Assembly: GCA_018268835.1 (NCBI GenBank)
Contig: JAFDVU010000029.1
Coordinates: forward strand, 1 to 54,065
DNA from: Acidobacteriota bacterium
GTDB lineage: Bacteria > Acidobacteriota > Terriglobia > Bryobacterales > Bryobacteraceae
Direction of reading: 5' to 3'
DNA length: 54,065 bases
In this document: positions 16,231 to 25,970 of the stretch, piece by piece
Layout: every line of letters begins with the position of its first letter
How positions within the stretch are numbered: the stretch's first letter is position 1
The notes under the pieces: generated by a model
Databases searched by the model: none
What the model saw: the letters and a program-made list of their open reading frames with translations, nothing else
Told to the model about the DNA's origin: nothing
Position numbers and translations under genes: made by a program

Positions 16231-17703
16231 TCAGGGCAGCGCCACCATCTCGCGGAAGTTCCAGCCCGGCGAGGTATCGGTGCGGGTTCCGGCGATGACG
16301 CCCTGGTGGTCCAGCCAGTAATAGTTGGAACTGTTCTCCACCTTGAACTGCCGGCCGGTGGACGGGTCCACCACGTCCACGGTTCCCAGGATGGAGTTCT
16401 CGCGGCGACGGCTGATTTCGTCGTTTACCTGGTTGCGGTAGTTGAAGGTGTCGGTGATGATTTTGGACACCTCCTGCTGCGTCTGCGCGACGATCCGCGA
16501 AGTGTTCGCCGTGACGTTCTGCTGCATCGCCACCCATTGCGGATTGTCCTGGTAGGTGGAAAGCATATGGGCCAGCACCTGCTGCGCCAGCGACACCTGA
16601 CCGGCGGCGGCGAGGTATCCGTACAGGTACTCGACGTGCCAGATGGCGGAGGGCGACCCCGCCATGCCGGCGCGCAACGATCCGGCCAGGTAGTAGCCTT
16701 CGGCGGGCTGTCCGTTCTGCCGGCAGGTGAAGGTGGTCTCGCCGGTGCGGATCTGCATCATGCCGCCGGCTGCGGCGAGTCCGCTCATCAGGCGGTTGAG
16801 CGGCGCGTCCGCGTCGGGACGGTCGCGCGAACCGGTGAACGCGAGATCCGCGCAGCCGCGCGCGGCGACGCCGCTCACGTATTGCTGGGCGAACAAAGTG
16901 CCCGGCGTGTAGCGGCGCACCATCATGCGCACGCCGTAGCCCGGCGAATACCAACTGCCCTCGCGGAAGCCGGTCATGGCCAGCATCTGGTTGGGCTCGG
17001 TGAACGTCGGCAGGTCCTGGTCGCCGCCGGTGATGCGGATGCGGCCGTCCGGCGAGGTGGCGCGCACTGCTTTGCGGATGTCCACGGCGGCGAACCGGTA
17101 GGCGCCGCCTTCCACGTTCCAGCCGGCGGGGACTTCCAGGCTGAAGGCGTTCTCTCGCGGATCCTGCCAGCGGGTCCATCGAAGGTTCGCGCCGTCGGAG
17201 CCGGCGGATTGCGCGCCGCCCGTCGATGCCCCGGTGGCGCGGAAACTGGCGAAGATGCGCGCGAAGTTCTCCGCCTCCCCGCGGAAGGCGGCGGTGGGCG
17301 CGAGCGCGATGTAGAGGAAGCCCGCCGAACCCTTGGCGCTGGGCACCCATCCGAAGCCGGCGACGGCGGCGCGGTCCGCGGCGACCGCGGCAAACCGCAC
17401 GGAGTTGGCGCCGGGCGAGGGCGCGGGGCGCCAGGCGGCATCGATGCCCGCCTTCGCCGCCAGGCTGGCCAGTACATTGGACGCGGACCGCGCATTGAGC
17501 GCGCCCGGAACCCACACCGGCCACACGATCGCCTGCTGCCGCGCCGGACCGGTGACGGTAACCCGCCCGCTGGCGCGATCGGCGGCGACGCGCCACTCCG
17601 CGGGTGCCTGCAGGGTGAAGCCCGCCGGATCGGTGTGGGTCATCCAGGCGGCGCCGCACACCAGGAGGGGGCAAAAGAGGAGAGCAATAGCCAGAGTACG
17701 CAT
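16231..17703 (-). CDS. Secreted protein with repeated PsbP/DUF1795-like segments
   Basis: 490 residues with a signal peptide (MRTLAIALLFCPLLVCG). Two similar segments, AGFTLQAPAEWRVAAD (about 27) and NAFSLEVPAGWNVEGG (about 185), each start a beta-rich unit of the kind seen in PsbP/DUF1795 proteins. The C-terminal 130 residues are Gln/Asn-rich and helical, ending in a beta segment (VDVVDPSTGRQFKV). CGAAW and two later cysteines could form disulfides. No enzymatic motif is seen. GAGG six bases before ATG 17703 supports the start. Confidence 0.65.
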   Translation of the reverse strand: MRTLAIALLFCPLLVCGAAWMTHTDPAGFTLQAPAEWRVAADRASGRVTVTGPARQQAIVWPVWVPGALNARSASNVLASLAAKAGIDAAWRPAPSPGANSVRFAAVAADRAAVAGFGWVPSAKGSAGFLYIALAPTAAFRGEAENFARIFASFRATGASTGGAQSAGSDGANLRWTRWQDPRENAFSLEVPAGWNVEGGAYRFAAVDIRKAVRATSPDGRIRITGGDQDLPTFTEPNQMLAMTGFREGSWYSPGYGVRMMVRRYTPGTLFAQQYVSGVAARGCADLAFTGSRDRPDADAPLNRLMSGLAAAGGMMQIRTGETTFTCRQNGQPAEGYYLAGSLRAGMAGSPSAIWHVEYLYGYLAAAGQVSLAQQVLAHMLSTYQDNPQWVAMQQNVTANTSRIVAQTQQEVSKIITDTFNYRNQVNDEISRRRENSILGTVDVVDPSTGRQFKVENSSNYYWLDHQGVIAGTRTDTSPGWNFREMVALP

Positions 17704-17731
17704 GAACTGCCTCGTACACTTATCGACCGGA

Positions 17732-17760
17732 ATTGTAGCCGATTGATTCGCGCGTGCCTA
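17732..17760 (-). promoter_or_regulatory. Candidate promoter for the 16231-17703 gene
   Basis: Read on the minus strand, TAGGCA (17760-17755) and TACAAT (17737-17732) are 17 bases apart, 28 bases upstream of ATG 17703. The -10 is near consensus; the -35 matches 4 of 6. Confidence 0.42.
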
Positions 17761-17890
17761 CCCAGGCCGGAGGCGTGCATTTCGTGTATGGCAAACGTTC
17801 AGGCAGTGTACGGCGCCCGTTCCGGAGGCCGGCCTAACTCCTATTCCTGCAACCGCCACGCGCTGGCGCCCGGCGTGCATCACCACGGGT

Positions 17891-18916
17891 ATGACTTCCA
17901 ACGAATTGCAGCCGTTCATCGATGCCGCCAAGGAGCGCGGCGCCGCGGACGAGTTCCTGGCCACCCTGCTGACACGCCGCGGTTGGCCCGCCGGCGATGT
18001 CTATACCGCTCTCGGCGAATGGTGGGAGCGCCGCACCGGGGTAGGGGTGCCGGCGCGGCGCAGCGCGGCGGAAAACGCGCGCGACGCCTTCCTCTATCTG
18101 CTCGCCTTCTCCACTCTGGCCACCTGGGCGAGCGCGCTCGGCTCGCTGTGGTTCCAACTGATCGAATACTGGGTGCCGGATGCGGTGACCTCGCCCCACG
18201 TCTACAACTTCCGCTCTACGGTCACCTTGCAGATGGCCTGCATCCTGGTGGCGCTCCCCGTGTACCTGTTCGTCATGCGGATCATCCTGCGGGAGACCCG
18301 GGCCAACCCGGAGCGCATCGAATCCGGCGTGCGCAAGTGGCTCACATATATCGCGCTGCTGCTGGCCGCTACCGGAGTAGTCTGCGACCTGGTGACCTTC
18401 GTCGACTTCTTCCTGCGCGGCGAAATCACGGTGCGGTTCGTGCTCAAGTGCGCCGTGGTGCTGGCCATTTGCGGGTCGATCTTCTGGTATTACCTTGGCT
18501 TCCTGCGCGGACGGTCGGCGAACCGCCTGTTCGCGGGCCTGGCCGCGGCCGGCGCGGCGGCCGCCCTCCTCTTCGGCATGTCCCTGGCGGGCACGCCCGG
18601 CGTGCAGCGCCACATCGAGGCCGACTTCCGGCGCGTGCAGGACCTCCGCTCGATCGCGGGCGCGATCAACGGAATGACGCCGCCGCCGCGCTCCCTGGTG
18701 GAAGCCGCCGCGACGCGTCCCGCGCTGCGCATAAAGGACCCCGAAACCGGCCGCGTGTACGAATACACGTTGAAAGACGGGAAGACGTTCGAACTGTGCG
18801 CGACGTTCGCCGCGCCGGACGATCTGCGCGCGCGGCAGTACGGCAGCGAGTTCTGGTCGCACCCGAAGGGACGCGCGTGCTTCGCGTTCGAAGCCGGGCG
18901 TCCGGTGCCGTGGTAA
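17891..18916 (+). CDS. DUF5671-type multi-pass membrane protein
   Basis: 341 residues. A short soluble N-terminus (MTSNELQPFIDAAKERGAADE, resembling a predicted helix-turn-helix-like region) is followed by a DUF5671 membrane domain of about five helices between residues 65 and 235. A periplasmic or cytoplasmic C-terminal domain (about 240-341) contains RVYEYTLKDGKTFELCATF. DUF5671 proteins have no assigned function. The cysteine pair (CATF, CFAF) in the tail could be structural. It faces the lipase gene, ending 9 bases before it. Confidence 0.72.
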   Translation: MTSNELQPFIDAAKERGAADEFLATLLTRRGWPAGDVYTALGEWWERRTGVGVPARRSAAENARDAFLYLLAFSTLATWASALGSLWFQLIEYWVPDAVTSPHVYNFRSTVTLQMACILVALPVYLFVMRIILRETRANPERIESGVRKWLTYIALLLAATGVVCDLVTFVDFFLRGEITVRFVLKCAVVLAICGSIFWYYLGFLRGRSANRLFAGLAAAGAAAALLFGMSLAGTPGVQRHIEADFRRVQDLRSIAGAINGMTPPPRSLVEAAATRPALRIKDPETGRVYEYTLKDGKTFELCATFAAPDDLRARQYGSEFWSHPKGRACFAFEAGRPVPW

Positions 18917-18925
18917 CGCGAGGCG

Positions 18926-20182
18926 CTACGAGGCGGCCCGGGTGCGCGGTTGTTTCATGAGCCGGCGCGCGAGCCGCGGCAACATGCGGATTCCGGTGGT
19001 CGAGCCCACGGTCGCGTTGCGCACGATGATGCTTGTATCGTTGAGCGCGGGGACCTGAAGGACAATCGGATAGCTGAAGCTGTGTTGATAGGCTGCCTGC
19101 GCGGCGAAAGCCTCCATGTATGTGAGCAGCGTGCCGTTGGTTGTATCGCCCACGTACGCGGGGTTGAAGGTTCCCTGCAGCAGAGCCGCGCTGGCCACCA
19201 CTTGCGCGTAGTCCTGCGAAGTCAGCAGGAGCGCGACGTCGGGCAGAACGTACTTCAGCGTCTCCTTCCAGGCGAAGTCCCACGGAAAAGGCATTTGGGT
19301 GAAATCGATATTCGGCGGGTTGACGGCCGGTGGCGCGTAGATGGAGAAGAGCGGGGAGGAGGTCGCGCTCGCCGAAACATTGGAGGCGATCCAGGCCATC
19401 GGAGCCACGTCGAAATTGCAGCGGACCGGGTCGCAGGTCGTGCCCAGGGACGGATCCCAGTTGGGCGGGTTCGGCGCTCCGCTGAACCGCGAGTCGGAGT
19501 AAGTGGCGAAGACGGAGTTACCGGCGGTGGGCGCGGCGAACGTGATGCAACTTACGTTGGACTTCCGTGACGAGTCCCACAGGGAAGGGTTGTCCTTCAG
19601 GTACAGCGCAAGAGTACCGGCCAGGCATCCCCCCAGGCTATGTCCGGTGACGCAGAGTTCGATCGGGCCGGCCGTCTGCGTGAGCAGGAAGTTCATCAGG
19701 GACATTGCGGGACCGGGGTTGCCGTTTCGATACGTGACGCCATTCATCGCGAACAGAACCTGCAGGCCGATGCTGGTCGATTCGGAGATCATGGCTCCGG
19801 CCGGAGACGGGACACTCGATCCGGGAGGCCAGGGCATCGTCTGGCGGACGTCGAAGTCGTCCATCAACCAGTCCAGATCGGCGACGAAGTTCGTGCCGCG
19901 GATGGCGATCACAATCTGCGTCGGGTCGGATTGGTTCTGGGCGGCGAACATCATGTTGTCCTGGTAAAGCGCCCCCGGGGTTGTGTACACCGCCGGTCCC
20001 CAAACGACCTGCCACGTCGGGTTGGGGCCGGCGAGCGGCGGGATCTGCGGCATCGCGGTGTTGATCAGGCCGAGGATTTGCGCCTGCGGGTTCGGGGTTG
20101 TGATTTCTTCCCCGCAATAGGCAAGGTAGGAGAAACTCAGCATGATCTGACGCTGGCTAAGGTTGGGGATAGTAGTGGCCAT
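18926..20182 (-). CDS. Class 3 lipase-like hydrolase
   Basis: 418 residues with no evident signal peptide. The nucleophile elbow ELCVTGHSLGGCLAG (Ser about residue 182) and the upstream strand IVIAIRGTNFVADLDW are hallmarks of class 3 (fungal-type) lipases. The C-terminal Arg/Lys tail (RMLPRLARRLMKQPRTR) is unusual. Export without a signal, or a cytosolic role, are both possible. AAAGGA eight bases before ATG 20182 supports the start. Triacylglycerol or other ester substrates are expected. Confidence 0.86.
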   Translation of the reverse strand: MATTIPNLSQRQIMLSFSYLAYCGEEITTPNPQAQILGLINTAMPQIPPLAGPNPTWQVVWGPAVYTTPGALYQDNMMFAAQNQSDPTQIVIAIRGTNFVADLDWLMDDFDVRQTMPWPPGSSVPSPAGAMISESTSIGLQVLFAMNGVTYRNGNPGPAMSLMNFLLTQTAGPIELCVTGHSLGGCLAGTLALYLKDNPSLWDSSRKSNVSCITFAAPTAGNSVFATYSDSRFSGAPNPPNWDPSLGTTCDPVRCNFDVAPMAWIASNVSASATSSPLFSIYAPPAVNPPNIDFTQMPFPWDFAWKETLKYVLPDVALLLTSQDYAQVVASAALLQGTFNPAYVGDTTNGTLLTYMEAFAAQAAYQHSFSYPIVLQVPALNDTSIIVRNATVGSTTGIRMLPRLARRLMKQPRTRAAS

Positions 20183-20375
20183 CGTGGGTTCCTTTCATCG
20201 GTTCCGGAATACAGACCTCGCCAGTATATGCCCGCTGTCCGTGTCGCAACGTCACGGAATACCCGAAGTTATCGTCCGGCTGATTTGAACCGGTGGCTTT
20301 AGTACGTTCTGGCCCTGTGCCGGCGCCGCGCCGCAGGAAAATTCCCGATACCCGCCGTATCGAAGCCGCGTGGCC

Positions 20376-22310
20376 CTACCGCCGCGGCGGCTCTTCCTTA
20401 CCGGGGATCAGGTAGGGGAACGCGGTGATGCGCAGTTTGGCCGCTCCGTAGGGGACCATCGTGATGGTCTCTTCGGGCCGGCGGCTGGTCACCGGACTTA
20501 CCGAAATCGGCGCCGGCGAATCCTCCACCAGTTGCCACTGCGGCACGCGCCGCGCCTTGGCGGTGATCTCGACCGGGGAATCCATGGCGGTGTACGGCTG
20601 GCGCGCGAGCGGCCGCTCCTTCACGGTAAAGGCTCCGGCGAAACTCGCGGGATCGACCACCAGCCCGTAATTCCACGGCGACGCCGGGTAGATCTCCCAA
20701 TCCGCCGCCGGTCCCGTCTGCCGGATCTTGTGCCAGCTTTCACCGACGCGCAGCGAGTAGACCAGCGGACCGCGTTCCACCGCGATCGAATTGTTGTACC
20801 AGTGGCTGAGCCGCACCGCCATGGGAAAGCGTACCTCCACGCGATCGCCGGCGCGCCACTCGCGCTCGATGCGCAGGAACTGGCCGGCTTTCGCGCCCGC
20901 GACGGCGGTGCCGTTCACCGCGACGGTCGCGTCCGTGGCCCACTCCGGGATGCGCAGCGCGAGCGGGAATGTGGCCGCTCGCTCGGGGTGGACCGCGAGG
21001 GTGACGTTTTCGCGGAAGGGGTACCCGGTCTGCTCTTCGACGCGCACGGCGACGCCGCGTACCGTGGTCGAGACCTCGCTGGGAGCGTAGACCACGGCGG
21101 CGAGCCCGTCGTCGGGCGTCGCCATCCACAGGTTCGCGGCGAGTTTCGGCCAGCCCTGGTGCATGTTGGCGGTGCAGCATCCGAAGTTCGGTTCAAGCCC
21201 GAAGATGTTGGACTCCGGTCCGTTGGTGGCCCAGCGGTGATTGGAAATGGAGCAGACGATCTGGTTGGCCTGCTGATCGTACTGGTGCGCCCAGATGTCG
21301 GGCGAGAGCGTGGCGGGCAGCGCGTTGTAGGCGATCTTCTCCAGACGGTCGCCGAACGAGGGTTCGCCGAGGATGGAGAGGTCCTGCTCGAGCGAGAACA
21401 TGGCTTCGACCACGGCGCAGAGTTCGGTGCCCTGGCTGGGGTCGCGTCCGGCGTAGTGCTCGTCGGCGGAGAAGATGCCGTTGGGCTGGCCGTGGTAGCG
21501 GTCGAGTGCGCGCAGCATGGTATCGACCCCGGCGCGGTCGGCGGGGTCGCCGGTGACCAGCCACCACACGGCCGCCGCCTTCAGCGCCATGGCGTTGTTC
21601 ACCCCGTGGGTGGAGAGGTTGGTCTTACCGCGCGGAACCAGTTCGGTGGTTTTGAAATCGGCGAACTGCGCTTCCCAATCGTGCCCCTGCTGATGCAGTT
21701 TGCGCGCGAGATCGAGCAGGCTCGCGTCGCCGGTGCGGTTGTAGAGCCACAGGACGCTCAGCGCTTCGTCGTGCCAGCGGAAGATGGCCCATTCCTTGAG
21801 CGGGCGCTGGTCGAGATGCGCGAGCTGGTAGGCGAAGTACTTGCGCATGACCGGAATCACGCGCGGGTCGCCGGTGGCTTCCTGGAACTGCATCAGCGCC
21901 TTGAGCATGACGTAATTGGGCCACCAGTCGGTGTTCTTCGCCGGACCGATCCAGCCTTCGGGCGATTGATGGTCGAGCGTCCAGTCCATCCACTTGCGGA
22001 CTTTGGCGGTGAGCACCGGGTCCCTGGTGAGGTAGGCCAGCGGGACCAGGCCGTCGAGGAAGTACGGGCCGCGTTCCCAGCCTTCGCCGGTGCCGCCCAG
22101 CCAGGCGCTGTTGGGGCCCACGTCGGGCCAGAACTCGTCGAGGTGTCCGCTCAATCCGGCGGCCTGAATCTTGAGCTGATCGAGCAGCCAGCCCTTCGGC
22201 ATCACGCTGCCCAGCGGCAGTTGATTAAAGGCGTTGGGTTGGAGCGGGGCGCGGTTGGGCGTCGCGCCCTGCAAGGCGAGCGCGGTGGCGAACAGGACAA
22301 GGATGCGCAT
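20376..22310 (-). CDS. Glycoside hydrolase family 127 (DUF1680), secreted
   Basis: About 644 residues with a signal peptide (MRILVLFATALALQ). The family barrel is visible: QGTELCAVVEAMFSLEQ with the acid residue, and NFGCCTANMHQGWPKLAANLW with the cysteines that form the GH127 zinc-linked active site. The known activity of the family is beta-L-arabinofuranosidase or related pentose release. The longer open frame (to 22604) overlaps the PadR gene region; ATG 22310 has GGAGG just upstream and leads straight into the signal peptide. It diverges from the padR gene with 67 bases between starts. Confidence 0.9.
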   Translation of the reverse strand: MRILVLFATALALQGATPNRAPLQPNAFNQLPLGSVMPKGWLLDQLKIQAAGLSGHLDEFWPDVGPNSAWLGGTGEGWERGPYFLDGLVPLAYLTRDPVLTAKVRKWMDWTLDHQSPEGWIGPAKNTDWWPNYVMLKALMQFQEATGDPRVIPVMRKYFAYQLAHLDQRPLKEWAIFRWHDEALSVLWLYNRTGDASLLDLARKLHQQGHDWEAQFADFKTTELVPRGKTNLSTHGVNNAMALKAAAVWWLVTGDPADRAGVDTMLRALDRYHGQPNGIFSADEHYAGRDPSQGTELCAVVEAMFSLEQDLSILGEPSFGDRLEKIAYNALPATLSPDIWAHQYDQQANQIVCSISNHRWATNGPESNIFGLEPNFGCCTANMHQGWPKLAANLWMATPDDGLAAVVYAPSEVSTTVRGVAVRVEEQTGYPFRENVTLAVHPERAATFPLALRIPEWATDATVAVNGTAVAGAKAGQFLRIEREWRAGDRVEVRFPMAVRLSHWYNNSIAVERGPLVYSLRVGESWHKIRQTGPAADWEIYPASPWNYGLVVDPASFAGAFTVKERPLARQPYTAMDSPVEITAKARRVPQWQLVEDSPAPISVSPVTSRRPEETITMVPYGAAKLRITAFPYLIPGKEEPPRR

Positions 22311-22339
22311 CGCCTCCAGTGTAGTCCAAGGCTTTCCCC

Positions 22340-22368
22340 TTGACATTCTACTGGAGTGAGCCGATACT
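22340..22368 (+). promoter_or_regulatory. Strong sigma70-type promoter of padR
   Basis: A perfect -35 TTGACA (22340-22345), a 17-base spacer and GATACT (22363-22368) precede the padR ATG by 9 bases. Transcription should begin within a few bases of the ATG, giving a nearly leaderless mRNA. Confidence 0.72.
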
Positions 22369-22390
22369 TTACCTAGAATGTCTACTCGAG
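22344..22390 (+). promoter_or_regulatory. Candidate PadR operator: inverted and direct repeats
   Basis: CATTCTA (22344-22350) is the exact inverse of TAGAATG (22374-22380), which contains the start codon. In addition TCTACTGGAG (22347-22356) is repeated with one change as TCTACTCGAG (22381-22390). The two arms straddle the -10 element, as expected for autorepression by the regulator encoded immediately downstream. Confidence 0.5.
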
Positions 22391-22737
22391 ATGTGGACCG
22401 CATCGAACTGCTGCAGGGGACGCTGGACCTCCTGATCCTGCGCACGCTGCTGCTCGGTCCGCTGCACGGGCACGCGATCGCCAAATCCATCGAGCGCAAC
22501 TCGGAGGACGTGCTGGCGGTGGAGCAGGGGTCGCTGTATCCGGCGCTGCACCGGCTGCTGAAGCGCGGCTGGATTTCGTCCGAAGAAGGCACCTCGGAGA
22601 ACAACCGGCGCGCAAAATTCTACCGGCTGACGGCGAAGGGGCGGCGGCAGCTTCGTGCGGAATCAGCCAAGTGGGAGCGGCTGGCGCGCGCCATAGGGCG
22701 GATTCTGCGGCCCGCGGGCGAGGAAGGGCGGTTGTGA
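22378..22737 (+). CDS. PadR-family transcriptional regulator
   Basis: 119 residues, typical length. The winged-helix signature is clear: [48 protein letters not shown] and [13 protein letters not shown], with a short C-terminal helix for dimerisation. It is the first gene of an operon. The ABC permease gene starts inside its stop codon (GTGA at 22734-22737), the standard arrangement in Acidobacteriota, where such pairs are very numerous. It probably represses its own promoter at 22340 through the repeats at 22344-22390. Confidence 0.92.
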   Translation: MSTRDVDRIELLQGTLDLLILRTLLLGPLHGHAIAKSIERNSEDVLAVEQGSLYPALHRLLKRGWISSEEGTSENNRRAKFYRLTAKGRRQLRAESAKWERLARAIGRILRPAGEEGRL

Positions 22738-25274
22738 AACGGCGGCGCGAAACGGACGGGCTGGAGGAAGAGATCCGCGATCACATCGAGCGCGAGACCG
22801 CGGAGAACATCGATCGCGGGATGACGCCGGAGGCGGCGCGACTCGCCGCGCGGCGCAAGTTCGGCAACGTCACGCGCGCGACGGAAGAGGCGCGCGAGGT
22901 ATGGCGCATGGTGTGGCTGGATCAGTTGGCGCAGGACGCGGGGTTGGGACTGCGCATCCTCCGGCGCAATCCGCGGTTTGCCGTGGTGGCGGTGGCGGCG
23001 TTGGCGCTCGGCATCGGGATCAACACGGCGGTATTCAGCGTGGTCAACGCTGTGCTGCTGCGGCCGCTTGCCTATCCGCATCCGGAGCGGCTTGTCTGGC
23101 TGGCCGATCACGATCCGCACATTGACCGCGATTTCGCGGACATTGCGAACTTCTTCGAGTGGCGGCGCTATACGATGTCCTACTCGGGGATGGCCGCATA
23201 CGGGTATCTGCAGGCCGCACTCGGGACGCCGAGGGGCGCGGGCTACACCACCGCGATTTACGCCGCGGGTGATTTCTGGAAACTCACCGGCGCGCGGGCG
23301 GTGGCCGGCCGTCTATGCGGGGAGGACGAGCCGGATTGCGTGGTGCTTTCGTGGGGCCTGTTCGAGCGTCTGTACGGAGCCGATTCGCGCGTGCTCGGCG
23401 GCGCGACGACGGTCAACGGCCGCGCCGCGCTCCTCGCCGGAGTGCTGCCGCGTGATTTCCGCGTACAGCTTCCCATGTGGTGGATCGCCGACCATCCGGA
23501 GCCGGTCGAAGCGTTTGTCTCGCTGCCGCCGCCGCGGGACCGGATGGCGCAGAGCGGGCAGGTGTTCGCGTCGCTCAAGCCGGGAATCAGGATCGCGCAG
23601 GCGCAGGCCGAACTCGAGGCGCTGCAGAAGCGGCTGGAGAAAGAAGGCGGGCATCGCGGCATCATGACCCGGCTGCGCGTGCAGTCGCTGGCGGAGAAGC
23701 TGTCGGGCGGGAGCCGCCGGGCACTGCTGGTGCTGCTGGCGGCGGGATGCTTCGTGCTCCTGATCGCGTGCGTGAATGTGGCTAGCCTGCTGCTGGCGCG
23801 CGCCGCGGCGCGGCGGAAGGAAATCGCCATCCGCACAGCGATCGGGGCGGGAAGGATGCGGGTGTTCCGGCAGTTGGTGGTGGAGAGCGCATGGCCCGCG
23901 CTGGCCGGCGGCGCAGTGGGGCTGCTGCTGGCGCGATGGGCGGTCGCTGTGCTGGTCCGTACTGCTCCATACGCGATCCAGCGGATGGCGGAGACAACCA
24001 TTGACGGGCGCGTCGCGTTCTTCACGCTGGCGGTGTCGCTGCTCGCGGCGGTGCTGTTCGGCGCGGGTTCAGCGGTTGCCTGCCGGAGAGCCAATCTGCT
24101 GAGTGCGCTCAAGGAAGGCGCGCGCGGAGGAGCGGGACTGCTCGGCGCGGGCACGCGCCGCGTGCTGATGACGGTGGAACTGACGCTGGCCATCGTGCTG
24201 CTCATCGGCGCCGGGCTCATGTGGAAGAGCTTGGTGCGCATGAATCAGCGCCCGCCCGGGTTCGCTCCCGAACGCACGGTAGTGATGAAGGTGCGGCTGG
24301 CCGGACCGCGCTATCGCGCCAAGCCCGCGCAGGACGCGTTCGTGCGCGAAGTGCTGCGGCGGCTCGCGGCGTCCGGATTATCGGCGGCGGGCGTCTCTAC
24401 GTGGTTCCTGTTCGACGGTGCACCCGCGTTCCCGGTGGATTCCGACCCCGCGACGACGCACGTGATCCGCGTGAACGCGTGCTCCACGGGCTACCTCGAG
24501 GCTCTGGGAATGAAACTCGTGAGGGGCCGCTGGCTGAATGAAAACGACGACGGCGTGCTGCTCAACGAGAGCATGGCGCGGCAGGCGTTCGGGCGGCTCG
24601 ATCCGATTGGGCGGGAAATCGCGGTGCCGCAGCGCAGCACGGTGGTAGGGATCGTGGCCGACCTCAAATACTTCCGGCCGGACGCGGCGGCTGCGCCGGA
24701 ATCGTTCGTGAACTGGCAGTCGGGGCCGGGCGTGTTCAACCTGGAGATCGCGGCGCGCACGGCCGGCGATCCGCACGTGGTGGTGCGCGAGTTGGAGAAG
24801 CAACTCGCGGAGATCGATCCGGCGCAGCCCGTGTACGATGCCCGGACGCTGGAAGAGGCGCTCGCCGCGACCATCGCGCCGCGGCGGTTGAACCTGCTGC
24901 TGCTCGGCGGCTTCGCCCTGGTGGCGCTGGCCATGGCGATCGTGGGGATCTACGGGGTGATGGCGTACGCGGTGGCCGAGCGCACGCGCGAAATCGGAGT
25001 GCGGATGGCGCTGGGCGCGCGGCGCGGACAGGTGATCGCGATGGTCGCGCGGGAGGCGGGCGGCGTCGCGGCGGTGGGGATCGGGGCCGGGCTGCTCGCG
25101 GCGTGGGGCGCGACGCGGGTCATGGCAGGTTTGCTGTACGGGGTCGCACCGAACGATCCGGTGGTGTTCGCCGGAGTCGCGGTCGCACTCGGTCTGACGG
25201 TGCTGGCGGCGTGTGTGGGGCCGGCGCTGCGCGCGTCGTGGGTCGACCCGGCCATCGCGCTGCGGGCGGAGTGA
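22734..25274 (+). CDS. ABC transporter permease, ADOP/MacB-FtsX type
   Basis: 846 residues. An N-terminal charged region with [34 protein letters not shown] marks the acidobacterial ADOP subfamily. It is followed by a MacB-type periplasmic domain (about 95-330) and two FtsX-like membrane blocks (about 340-480 and 740-845), with [16 protein letters not shown] and [17 protein letters not shown] as repeated FtsX signatures. It lacks an ATPase domain and must use one encoded elsewhere. GTG 22734 overlaps the padR stop and is preceded by AGGAAGGG. The likely role is export or envelope mechanotransmission of unknown cargo. Confidence 0.92.
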   Translation: MKRRRETDGLEEEIRDHIERETAENIDRGMTPEAARLAARRKFGNVTRATEEAREVWRMVWLDQLAQDAGLGLRILRRNPRFAVVAVAALALGIGINTAVFSVVNAVLLRPLAYPHPERLVWLADHDPHIDRDFADIANFFEWRRYTMSYSGMAAYGYLQAALGTPRGAGYTTAIYAAGDFWKLTGARAVAGRLCGEDEPDCVVLSWGLFERLYGADSRVLGGATTVNGRAALLAGVLPRDFRVQLPMWWIADHPEPVEAFVSLPPPRDRMAQSGQVFASLKPGIRIAQAQAELEALQKRLEKEGGHRGIMTRLRVQSLAEKLSGGSRRALLVLLAAGCFVLLIACVNVASLLLARAAARRKEIAIRTAIGAGRMRVFRQLVVESAWPALAGGAVGLLLARWAVAVLVRTAPYAIQRMAETTIDGRVAFFTLAVSLLAAVLFGAGSAVACRRANLLSALKEGARGGAGLLGAGTRRVLMTVELTLAIVLLIGAGLMWKSLVRMNQRPPGFAPERTVVMKVRLAGPRYRAKPAQDAFVREVLRRLAASGLSAAGVSTWFLFDGAPAFPVDSDPATTHVIRVNACSTGYLEALGMKLVRGRWLNENDDGVLLNESMARQAFGRLDPIGREIAVPQRSTVVGIVADLKYFRPDAAAAPESFVNWQSGPGVFNLEIAARTAGDPHVVVRELEKQLAEIDPAQPVYDARTLEEALAATIAPRRLNLLLLGGFALVALAMAIVGIYGVMAYAVAERTREIGVRMALGARRGQVIAMVAREAGGVAAVGIGAGLLAAWGATRVMAGLLYGVAPNDPVVFAGVAVALGLTVLAACVGPALRASWVDPAIALRAE

Positions 25275-25283
25275 TCGCGCGCG

Positions 25284-25970
25284 TCAGCGCACGATGCGGA
25301 GGCCGACTTCGTCGAGGTGGTCGAGCAGGTCGGCCGGATCCTGATATACGCGATACGCGCCGGCGCGGCCGAGTTCCTCGGCGCCGTAGCCGCCGCTCAT
25401 TACGCCGACTCCGATTGCACGGGCGCGCTGCGCGGCCAGCAGGTCCCACACGCTGTCTCCCACCACGACTGAATCGTGGATCGAGACGCCCAGCGCATCC
25501 GCCGCGGCGAGGAACAGGTCGGGATCGGGCTTGGCGTAGCGGACCTGGTCGCGGGTGATGACCACCAGGTCGTCGGGTACCCCGAGCATCGCCAGCGAGC
25601 GTGCGGCGCTCTCGCGGCGTCCGCTGGTGGCGATCGCGTGCGGCACGCCGTTCTCGCGCAGGTAGGCGAGGATTTCGCTCGCCCCGGGCAGCGGGTGCAC
25701 CTGCGGGACGTATTTCACATACTCCTCGGCGTGCCACTGGATGAGTTGCTCGGCTTCGCCGGGCGCAACCTCGCCGCCGGTTTCCCGCGCCAGAGCGTTC
25801 ACCAGCAGGCCGCCGCTCATGCCGATCCGCCGGTGGATCTGCCACACGGCGAGTTTGCGACCCCCGCGCTCCAGCGCCTCGCGCCAGGCAAGCACGTGCT
25901 GGTAGACGCTGTCGATCAGGGTGCCGTCCAGATCGAACAGAAACGCCGGGGTCGCGGTTTGATCGGCCAT
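25284..25970 (-). CDS. HAD-superfamily hydrolase (phosphoglycolate phosphatase/beta-phosphoglucomutase-like)
   Basis: 228 residues. Motif I is FLFDLDGTLIDS (about residues 10-21), motif II is ATSGRRES, motif III is KPDPDLFL and motif IV is VVGDSVWDLLAAQ. The helical cap between motifs I and II is the C1 type. It dephosphorylates or isomerises a small phosphorylated metabolite; the substrate is unknown. Its start codon directly follows the alkB stop (25971) on the same strand, so it belongs to a 2OG-alkB-HAD transcription unit. A house-cleaning phosphatase would fit damage repair. Confidence 0.88.
   Translation of the reverse strand: MADQTATPAFLFDLDGTLIDSVYQHVLAWREALERGGRKLAVWQIHRRIGMSGGLLVNALARETGGEVAPGEAEQLIQWHAEEYVKYVPQVHPLPGASEILAYLRENGVPHAIATSGRRESAARSLAMLGVPDDLVVITRDQVRYAKPDPDLFLAAADALGVSIHDSVVVGDSVWDLLAAQRARAIGVGVMSGGYGAEELGRAGAYRVYQDPADLLDHLDEVGLRIVR

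Noticed and set aside
15928..18960. A 1010-codon plus-strand open frame
   Set aside because: It runs opposite the 16231-17703 gene and through several regions with no protein-like pattern; it is a GC-driven artefact.
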